Shown: positions 11,477 to 64,000 of the stretch, one piece after another | Numbering within the stretch: position 1 is the first letter of the stretch | How the letters are laid out: each line of letters begins with the position of its first letter | From: Hyperoplus lanceolatus | Lineage: Eukaryota; Chordata; Actinopteri; Uranoscopiformes; Ammodytidae | Assembly (NCBI GenBank): GCA_026929865.2 | Contig: CM049408.1 | Span: 2,673,501 to 2,737,500 of the forward strand | Direction of reading: 5' to 3' | Length of the DNA: 64,000 nt | Notes under the pieces: model-generated | Seen by the model: only the letters and a program-made list of their open reading frames with translations | What the model was told of the DNA's origin: nothing | Databases searched by the model: none | Translations under genes and position numbers: made by a program

Positions 11477-12968
11477 CAGGGCCGGCGCTAGCCAGGGGCC
11501 AGGGTGGGCCGTGCCCACCCAAATGTGGGCTGTGCCGACCCAATCAAAAAAAAATAATGTTTTTTTTTTCTTTTAGGTGGAAGTCCAGGCCCACTATCGG
11601 ACGGACCTGTTCATTCGCTGTCCAAGAAAATGTCAAATAAAATTCAGACAATTGATTAATACTAAAGAATATACCATTACCATGCATTGCTTCTAATTGT
11701 ATTATTGGGTGGGCACTGGGCAAGACAGCCTGCCTCCAAGTTACCCACCTGCTTATAGTGGTCACTGGTCAGCAGAGCCAGCCCGAGGCATAAGCGAATG
11801 AGCGGTTGCTTAGGGTCCCGACTGCCAGGGCCCCCCCCCCCCCAATTTTTTTTTATTTATTTATTTTTTTTAAGTTTGTGTGTTTGATATCAACATCATA
11901 TTATGTAAATGTAAATTAGCATACAATAAAAGGAATACAATGTTTTGGTAGATAGTTAATAGCTTAATAATTGAATCAGTTCATCTGGGAGGTAATCTGA
12001 GGTTAACTGATCACGTCACGTTCAAATCCATGGCATGCACAGTGTGTATTGAGTTTATTTAAAAATATTTGAAAATGGGGCTGCCCTCAGTTGCCCATGC
12101 ACTGTGTATACTGTAGTCTATAGCCTATTTCAGCCTCGTCTGTGGAAAAAAAGATAACCGGACAACAGAGTTCTTCTGCTTCGTTCCTCTCACTGCATTT
12201 ATTATTTATCATTATATTACAGAAAAATATGTATATGTCCCGTAAAAGAAAAAGAGCACCAAGCCCCTCCCACAGGACCCTGCATAATATTTTATTTCAA
12301 ATTTATATTTCTATGGAAAATCCATGTGTCTTTCTTCAATAGCTTCTAATTCATCTGACCCAGTGTCTCCAAATTATTTGTTCACACAAAATTCCTCAGA
12401 TTTAGCCTCTTAATTTTCCTCTCAAAGTGCACCAGATTCATGCATTTCACTTTAAAAAGGCAAAAAAAAATCTCCCGGGGGGGTCATACCCCCGGACCCC
12501 TTAGCAGCCTGGCTGGCTACTATTTTCACCCAGCTGGACATCGGAGGCAATAGTGGAAAGACTATATAGCTATATAGTGTGTATAGTATATAGCTCTGGA
12601 CTACCACCATCCAGGTTGCCCAGTCCGAAAGCTTTCTCTTCAATCAGCTCAGGCTGCCTACAGCTAATACTGCGATTAAAAAAAAGATACATTATGTTGT
12701 ATATAATGTATATTATATGTTATTCATAAACATTTTGGAGAAAAAAAACATCCAAGAATCAAATTTCCCACACAGCAACACTCAAAGTTTATTTACATGT
12801 TGTGTTCTACACAATTCACAGTAAATGTGCCAATAAGCAGACGCAGATATCTTACAAGGGCAAAAAAATTCTGCTCGCGAGCGCTCGCATCTTCGGTCTC
12901 TCTGCCCAGTGTGCCCACCTAAAATTTCTGAAGGCCCACCCTAATCTAACTGTCTAGAACCGGGCCTG
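11477..12968. mobile_element. hAT element, non-autonomous (~1.5 kb)
   Basis: The element runs from CAGGGCCGGCGCTAG to TAGAACCGGGCCTG. It is flanked by an 8-bp duplication with one mismatch, GCAGCAAC at 11469-11476 and ACAGCAAC at 12969-12976, which fits hAT. The middle (about 12200-12510) is homologous to 39820-40080 and includes a GC-rich block around 12477-12500. No intact transposase is readable. A poly-C run lies at about 11829-11843. Confidence 0.85.
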
Positions 12969-12976
12969 ACAGCAAC

Positions 12977-13189
12977 TGGGTTGCATTATTTAAGGTAAAC
13001 CTGACATGTAGGCGGCTAGGCCTTATTTTCCCCAAATAATTTTAAACGAATTGTAATGTGTTGAGGAAAGTTATGTGTACGTTTTTACACATTACAAGTT
13101 TGTATATGTCGTAGAAAACGAACTCTGTTGAATTGGCGGCTGGTTGAGTAGTTTACAGGGAGTCAGTGAACGCAGCATGACAGACGTCC
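12977..13189. promoter_or_regulatory. Candidate syne3 upstream or promoter region
   Basis: This is the only stretch between the two genes that does not look repeat-derived and sits directly before a strong splice donor. No TATA box or defined factor site can be supported. The call rests only on position before the candidate first exon. Confidence 0.2.
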
Positions 13190-13285
13190 TCGGCTCAACT
13201 TCCTGCCTGCCATAACTTCGCTGTACACAACACAGCGGGACAGTATTCACACTAGCTGCCTCTCTCACCCGATGAACACAATCCC
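13190..13285 (+). other. syne3: Candidate non-coding first exon of syne3
   Basis: The sequence is fairly GC-rich and ends in a strong donor, CCC|GTAAGTG, with GT at 13286-13287. It is the best-looking donor I noticed upstream of the start-codon exon, whose acceptor AG is at 15766-15767. If spliced so, an upstream ATG at 13272-13274 would open a frame overlapping the true start out of phase. This is inference; no transcript evidence is available and the 5' limit is arbitrary. Confidence 0.3.
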
Positions 13286-13287
13286 GT

Positions 13288-14929
13288 AAGTGTTTCTAGT
13301 CTTATAAAGCAGCACCTCAAGCAGCAATACAACTGCATCGTTAGTCAGCTAGCCTAAAGATAACAGGCCTATCTTCATTTACGGAAACTCCGTGTAGCTT
13401 GTTGTGCTTACGATATTTCTACATGAGCTGAAGAGATCTACGTTTTATAAACCATATGGGTTTGCGGTTTGTTCATGGACCTAATAGGGTTTGTTGTGAA
13501 TAGGCTATTGTCGTAAACCAGTGCAGTCCTAAAGTGGAAGTTCACCTCAAAATTAGCATGGAGGAAGTTATAGCCTAGACTAGCCTACTAAATAGTCTAT
13601 CTATTTAGAAGGCTAGGGTAACTGCAGTTAGCATGACAAGTTAATGCAAAGGGTGAATATTATCGATATCCTCAGCGGCACGTGTGAGTGGAATGGATTA
13701 AAGTTGGTGTTAATGCTCGGCGTTCAGTGCACTAACTGTCAAACTGAGGGGGGCGGGGCTTCATTGTCTGAACAAACCGCAGCAGCGCGTGCCAACTTAA
13801 AGTATCTCTATTCATATCATCGTATATGACACAGTTTAGCCACATGTAAACCTATTGGGCGTTTACTCTTTCATGTAGGCTACATATTTTCGTATGACAA
13901 TTGTTGTCAGAAATGTTTGAATACATATGCAAATGTGGCCATATGTAACTAATTAGCAATAGGAGTAGGCCTACGTTGGCATCTCTTTGAAAACAGAAAT
14001 CTCATTGTTGGTTAAAGCCAGAGGTCAAATCGGAAGATTAACAAAATAAGAGCACATCCTTCTGTAATAACCTTCAGAATAGTTGTGCTAAGAATCATTA
14101 TGGAAGGTTTAGAAGTTGACAATTTTTTTTGGGGAGTATTAAAAAAATACTAATGTTGAGATAATGTCCGTGGTTGTATAGGAGAAACATACAGACGCAA
14201 AAAGACAAGGTTTAGTCAAATAAACACGTCAATGTACATTGTGGACCTTTGATTTATATTAGTATGAAAGAAGACATGTTATGGAAGCAAAACAGTCAGA
14301 AATAGCAAAATTGAAAACAAAAAATACATGTTTTTTTTTGCCTGTAATCATGTCTCGCTTTCAAGACAACTTAATTAATTTAGAAAACATAAGAACAATA
14401 ACTGAGGACAGGGAGTTCTATGTTTCAACTGTCTGAGGCACAAAAAGCACAAGATGGCAGATGGAATGTTGTGGCTGGGAGAAGTGAGTCATTCGGGGGG
14501 AAATGGCCCAGTGTTTTTCGTGTCTTTCCATGCAGTGCCCGCTCTCCTCCTCCCCCTTGTACATATATATGTCTGCACACTCTTAAATCCCTAATTCGGC
14601 TATGTGTTCAAAGTTTTCCCTCCAAATTGCACTTCCCTGAGGGCACACACACCTGGGCGATGCCGTATGGATCTCTGTACAGTTGACAGAATTCCTGTAA
14701 TATTGCCTTTATTGTTCTCTTGAAAATGCACCCAAAAAAAAGGCAACACGTTTTTTCAACTTTTTTTCTCTGGAAGTTTGTAAAAAGAGGGCACATTTCA
14801 TTCTACCTTTTCAGTCCTTTTAAGCCTTGCGCTCACCGTTTGTAACTCATTCTCTATATTTAAAATTATATTAAATATATTTCAAATGTTTTAAAATATA
14901 TATTATTTTTTTTACCATTATGAAATTGG
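13288..14929. other. No coding exon recognised (possible syne3 intron 1)
   Basis: No exon with homology is seen. Fragments at 14040-14340 share words with family I elements (14934-15482), for example AGCACATCCTTCTGTAATA. The remaining frames, including 14420-14686, show no motifs. Confidence 0.5.
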
Positions 14930-14933
14930 TTAA

Positions 14934-15482
14934 GGCAAGTCACTGCAGGTGAAGAGGGTATCAGGGTTACATTTTAAACTTATAGATGTCATCATGTCAC
15001 TTTGCCAATTGATAACTTACATTAAAACAATACACTTCTGTAAAATAATTTTTCTCAAATGTTTGAATAAAAATAAACAAATTGGTAAAAACCAAAACTC
15101 CAGATGTTGGATAAAGCCAGACTTAACTCGTTATTTAAATGTTGAAACCTGTAAGCGTCCAAAGGTTATATAGAACAAATTTTGGTTACAGCCTTTTTTT
15201 AATTTCTATACAGAATATTATTTACAGGTCTTATAAATGAATTTTCAGCATGTTTTTAAGAACAAAAATTATCGTAAATCGGACAATAAACACTCTCTAA
15301 GATTGGCCATTTAGGAGAAATAAACAGCCAAGGTTTAGTCAAATAAACACATCAATGTACACTTTGGATCTTTTTGATTTATAAATATGAAAGAAGACGT
15401 GTTAAGGAAGCAAAATAGCCAAAAATTATAAAATTGACCAGTGGTTGAAAAAACAATGTTTTTTTGCTTGCTATATCTCACC
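14934..15482. mobile_element. TTAA element family I, copy 2
   Basis: A 549-bp element starting GGCAAGTCACTGCAGG and ending ATCTCACC, flanked by TTAA at 14930-14933 and 15483-15486. It is related to 5323-5986. The right-hand TTAA is also the left-hand TTAA of the next element. Confidence 0.65.
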
Positions 15483-15486
15483 TTAA

Positions 15487-15701
15487 AGGCCTACTTCACC
15501 GGTTGGAATATGAAGGCGTATTGAACTGGGAGATCCTATGAAGTATAAATGTGCAAAAAAAAATTAAATCGGATCATCCTAGCCTGAGAAAAGGCAGAAA
15601 GAGTGTTTTATGGTCTCACTGTCTAACCCTACATTTCTCTTTCTGTGATGTCACAATCACAGTTCAATACACCTTCATATTCCAACCGGTGAAGTAGGCC
15701 T
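15487..15701. mobile_element. TTAA-flanked palindromic MITE family F, copy 1
   Basis: A 215-bp element with inverted ends of about 40 bp (AGGCCTACTTCACCGG and its reverse), flanked by TTAA at 15483-15486 and 15702-15705. A second copy is at 56018-56324. It sits 64 bp before the acceptor of the start-codon exon of syne3. Confidence 0.85.
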
Positions 15702-15775
15702 TTAAGTACCCCTTTAACAATAGCTGTCTTGTGATCTAGAATGTGAATGTGTTGTTTTGAGGCTCAGGTGTGGAC

Positions 15776-59754
<43,979 letters not shown>

Positions 59755-59934
59755 GTGGGTGTCTGGGAACAATTAACAATAATAATAGGGCTAGGACTAG
59801 ATAGGTTTGTTTTACTTCCTCCTACCCCCTTTGAGCATGTAGAAAGTGTGTCTGTTTATTTTATTTCTTACATTTATTTATTTATTTTTTTTTTTTTATT
59901 GCTATTTAAACTTGTTTTTTTATTGCTTGCATGT

Positions 59935-60240
59935 TCGAAATAAAGAAAATCAATCAATCAGTCAATCAATAATAATAATAATAACAATAATAATAATATC
60001 TTTATTTATATTGCACCTTTAAAAACAATGGTTTACAAAGTGCTTCAACAAAATACATACGAGCAAGTACAATCAAATAAATACGTACTAATCAAAAAGA
60101 ATATATACAAAAAGATAAATACACATACTCATATATACACACAACAAACCAAACAGGATTAATAGGTGCTCGGGTAGAAAGAGGAAGAGAATAAAAAGAA
60201 TAAATAGACGGCATCACGTAAAAGCAAGCCTATAAAAAAT
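59935..60240. repeat. LINE-tail-like repeat with AAT units
   Basis: (AATA)n/(AAT)n tracts are followed by TTTATTTATATTGCACCTTT and GGTTTACAAAGTGCTTCAAC, words seen in tails of dispersed fish repeats. No TSD is readable. Confidence 0.5.
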
Positions 60241-60849
60241 GTGTTTTAAGAAGTGATGGAACACTTTGCTTTACAGCTGTTCTCTTCTTCTTGTTGCACT
60301 GTACTTAGTGATGCATTATAATCCACTGTTTTCCAGCTCCAAACCCAATACCATATCTGGGCTTTGGAATGGGACCGATACCAATACTGTCCGATCATCT
60401 CCGATGTCATAATTATGGAATACCGGGAGTCCAGAGACAAAATAATTTCCACCGCAGTAGATATGTTTGCAGAACGTTTTCATTACTTTATTATTTTTAA
60501 CCCTTATATCACCTAGTTAAGGTCTTAAAATGTTGTTTTGCTTCATAGTTAAAATAGTTACATTCAAAAAAATATATAAAGCAAAATACCATTTAGGGCA
60601 TATTCAAGTTTAAGACCATTCTAACTGAATACCTTGCCCTTTTGAATATCATCTTTATGAAGGGCACCTAAGTTAATTCATCAAAGATCACATTTTCACT
60701 TCTAAATGCCAGAGCTGTTTGTTCTTCTGAGACAGTCATGGCTGTTACCCAGCTCCATTCTCCCAGTTCAGATAGAGAGGAAGTATTTCATTGAAAGGAC
60801 AGCATTATTTTCTTTTTATCCTCAAGCACAACCAAAGTTTCTGCCTGAG

Positions 60850-60965
<116 letters not shown>

Positions 60966-61335
60966 TGTAGTAAAACAAAGAGGTGTTGACCGTGGCCGAG
61001 TGGGCCATTGTGTTTTACTACATTTGATATTACTTGAGGGAGAGGAGACATCTGACAGGCTTCAAGATAGACACGGAGGAGTAGGGGATCGGTCTAACAG
61101 GATTCTTTATTCAAAGGTTGACATCCGGTTACAGCTTAGCAGACAACTTCTACTATTCAACACAGGTATTATCTTATACATTACAATAGATCAGATATCT
61201 AGTTCTGTACTCATCTTGCCTATTCCCTGGCCTATTCTTGGGGAACCGGGTAAAGGGGGAACCCCCACAGCAGCCGTCTCCTCGGGCATACGCGCCGATT
61301 CTAGTGAAGGCAGTCGGTTTAAATACACTTCCTGT
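60966..61335. other. Intron 15, nothing recognised
   Basis: Moderately GC-rich sequence that might belong to a retroelement, but no partner repeat or coding motif is found. Confidence 0.35.
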
Positions 61336-61652
61336 CTGTGTGTGTGTGTGTGTCTGTGTACGTGTGCATGTGTGTGTGTGTCTGTGTGAATGTGTGTGTG
61401 TGTGTGCAAGTGTGTGTGTGTGTGATGGGGGTGTGTGTGTGAGAGTGTGTGTGTATGTGTGTGGGGGTGTGTGTATGTGAGTGTGTGGGTGTGTATGTGG
61501 GTGTGTGTGTATATGTGTGTGTGTGTGTGAGAGTGTGTGTGTATGTGTGTGTGTGTGTGAGAGTGTGGTGGGGGTGTGTGTATGTGAGTGTGTGGGTGTG
61601 TATGTGGGTGTGTGTGTGAGGGTGTGTGGGGGTTTGTGAGTGTGTGTGTGTA
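61336..61652. repeat. TG-rich satellite with internal longer units
   Basis: GT repeats are interrupted by GGGGTGTGTGTATGTGAGTG-type blocks. The block around 61460-61500 recurs at 61570-61610, showing a higher-order duplication of about 105 bp. Confidence 0.85.
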
Positions 61653-64000
61653 TCTGGGACAGATCTCATATCAAGCCTTATTAGCAATAGTGTGCTTTTA
61701 AATAGAACAGATGATAGTCTATCCGTAGGCCGTCTTGCAATCATGTTCCTATATTTGCTGTGTCTGCAACAGTTGTTGTTGCAGTTTGTGGCCTAAAAGG
61801 TCATTCTGTTCTGAGTGCTGACCTGTATGTGCTGTGGGCAGTCAAGCAGCCAAACCCAAAGGTTGCTTGCTCTCATGGTCACTCGAGAGTCCTATTTCCT
61901 TAACTGCTTTCAAACTGATATCATAAATGTTGGAAAACCACTACATATCCCTCCTTGCATCGCAAAAATGCGGTGCACAAACGAATTCCAACATTTAACC
62001 CTTACAGCATGAAGAATGCACAACCTTTAAACCCTTTAAAAATCACAAATCAAAAATGATAAACTTTGACAAAATAAAACTACAGTGGCCACTGTTAACT
62101 ATATAGTATGAACTTAATAAAACCTATTAGACCCTCTTAAATTCAACAACAATAACAATAATTGAACAGCATATAATGACTTTCACAATTGTCTTTCAGT
62201 CTTCGTTCTTCGGACCATTGTCCAGTCCCGCAAATACCCGCGCACTTGCGAGAACGACACGAGCATACTTTTAGAATTGCTTAAACAGGCAATTCTTTCT
62301 GTGCAGAAAAGCACAACGCAACAGCCCCCCCCATTTCAACTATGGGGAGGCTGTGGGGAAGCCCAGTGCACCCATGCATTGGTGCCTTAGCTGGGTATTG
62401 ATGACTGCAACTGGATCCGTTGTGAAGGGGAGACGAGAGCGAACCCCTCTCGAATTTCCAGATGACGACATTGACGACTGCATCTCGATTCTCTGTTGGA
62501 AGGCACTTCTCGTCGACCGGTGTCGAGTTGCTCCTCCAGGGGACAGGTGGCACCTCCCGCTGGCTTGTGGATATGGGACGAGTTGGATGGGACGAAAGAC
62601 CCTCGGTTTCTGGCTGGGATTGGGTTGGGCTGTATCGAGACGAAAACGACCCCCTCTCGGATTCGGCTGTCAGTTGTCCTGTGACATCACGACTTGGACA
62701 CGGCAGTGACATCACGCTGATAGCACGAGTTGAGAGCGTAGCTTAGCATCAGATTTCAGCACGATATTTCCCCAATCGTTCACAGCAGGATTCTGTACCT
62801 AGTTTTGCACTTTTTTAAGTGGACAGTTGATTCCACCCTCCTTTTACAGATGGAATGTCCACTTTTTCAGTTCAGAAGCAAAGGAGCCCCTCACGTCGGC
62901 TCCTTCAATGTCTCTTTCTTTCCTATAACACAAGGCAGAAGTCAGCAATGTCATTATGGCACATGTTACTTGCCATCCTTGTATTCCTTTCATCCTGTAG
63001 TCCCCACACAGGGCATTGAATGTCACTTTTGGCACGGTGTTACTTAGCCACGTGCATACACGCCTCCATCTTTGTAGTTCACTCTGGCATTGGCAGAGCG
63101 TTCTCTGCCGGTATGCATTTCTCCTTGGGCTTGTTGGCTTCAGACCATACTGAAACTGGAAACTGCTGAGCTGAGCAGGCTTCAGGCTAAGTGTCTTCTT
63201 TGTATCTCCGTCCATTTGTTTTTATTATATCTTTTTGTAAATTGTCTTTTCCAGGCAATTTGTTTTCTTCTCTTTATACTTTTTTTCTTTTTTTCTTGTT
63301 ATTATATAAATTTTTATTTTATTTTCTTTCTGGTCAGAGAAAAAGTACTGTGACCTGTGACAACCTCCAATTTTAGTGCCCCAAAACCAATTGCAAGCAT
63401 AATAATTTCTCTTAGTATAGACTTTAGATAATCTTTAGATAGTCCTTATCACTAGTAAATCTCACTATCCAGAAAGGGGATTTATTTGTTTATCTAACTC
63501 TTCAACCCAAATGCTAAACCTTTACATTGCAGTGCACTGTAATCGTTTCTTCCAGTGCACTCTCAGTTAAACAGCTTCTAGAAGAGAAAAAGAAATGTTA
63601 CACATTTATCATAGAACCAAGGATTCTCAAACCTTCAAAAATGTTGCTCACAAAAATCTTTAATTTAATCACGATATTATCCAAAAGATTTTATTACTTA
63701 CCCCAAAAACCACAGGATTTACTGTTGTTTACTGTAATTTAGAGCATGCTTTTTAGCCTACTCAGATGTAAAACTTAATTAAAATCACTTATTAACTTAA
63801 TTCTTTTTAGTTAATCTCAACAGGTCTAACCCTTTTCTAACAACATCAATGATTCTGTTCTGGTTTTTTTTGGAAATAAATGTGGCCAATCACACTTCAA
63901 TGATTCTTACTAGATTTAAGAGATCATTTTTACTTAAACTTCAACACTGAACATTTTTCACAAACAAAACAGACATTTTCATCCTCTTTCAATCACATGA
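61653..64000. other. Intron 15 continued; unassigned GC-richer block
   Basis: No further syne3 exon is recognised. Positions 62200-63220 are GC-richer and hold long overlapping frames (minus 62281-62715 and 62844-63215), which could be a decayed retroelement. No gag, protease, reverse transcriptase or integrase motif is visible. From 63220 to 64000 the sequence is AT-rich and featureless. Confidence 0.4.

Noticed and set aside
15770-15775. GTG as the start codon of syne3
   Set aside because: The ATG six bases later matches the MTQQ start of the family and has good context.
63090-63190. Possible syne3 exon reading TILKLETAELSRLQAK
   Set aside because: It does not resemble the expected last spectrin repeat, the donor is poor, and the block belongs to the unexplained GC-rich repeat-like region.

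Overview
The window is vertebrate, almost certainly ray-finned fish, nuclear DNA. The evidence is split coding exons with GT-AG introns, a fish-style nesprin-3 gene, a GABA-A rho receptor exon, long (TG)n, (TA)n, (CT)n and (CTAT)n microsatellites, tRNA-derived SINEs, and very many cut-and-paste DNA transposons (hAT, Tc1/mariner, TTAA-target, Harbinger-like). I cannot name the species. There is no bacterial-type operon, CRISPR array, or rRNA or functional tRNA gene.

Protein-coding content is two genes on the + strand. (1) At 3842-4198 lies the last coding exon of a GABA-A receptor rho subunit (gabrr2-like); the rest of the gene is upstream of the window. (2) At 15776-59754 lie fourteen consecutive coding exons of syne3 (nesprin-3), a spectrin-repeat protein of the outer nuclear membrane. 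The exons join without a frame break into about 976 residues, starting MTQQ. The last exons, which should carry the KASH membrane anchor, lie beyond 64000. A possible non-coding first exon is at about 13190-13285.

Everything else is intergenic or intronic and is dominated by mobile elements, many with readable terminal inverted repeats and target-site duplications (TSDs). 1-3.8 kb: decayed hAT and RecQ-like helicase-bearing fragments. 4.2-15.7 kb: intergenic, with a run of TTAA-flanked MITEs and a 1.5-kb hAT. 16-21.6 kb (intron 2): hAT-like elements, a hAT inside a LINE inside another element, and a Tc1 remnant. 24-27 kb (intron 4): a solo LTR and a hAT. 33.5-40.6 kb (intron 7): a 7.1-kb hAT with a broken transposase gene, itself holding several younger elements. 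41.6-43.1 kb: exon 8 enclosed by SINEs and a MITE. 45.9-49.4 kb (intron 10): a four-layer transposon nest. 50-64 kb: remaining exons, SINE, RecQ-like and Tc1 remnants and microsatellites.

The two genes share no pathway that the sequence reveals. The most interesting signals are where repeats meet splicing: a transposon whose TSD copied the exon 8 splice donor; a tandem array of five 19-bp units each carrying a splice-donor-like motif at the end of exon 11; 72 TG units just upstream of the exon 11 acceptor; and an inverted SINE pair just upstream of exon 8. I found no convincing new multi-gene system.
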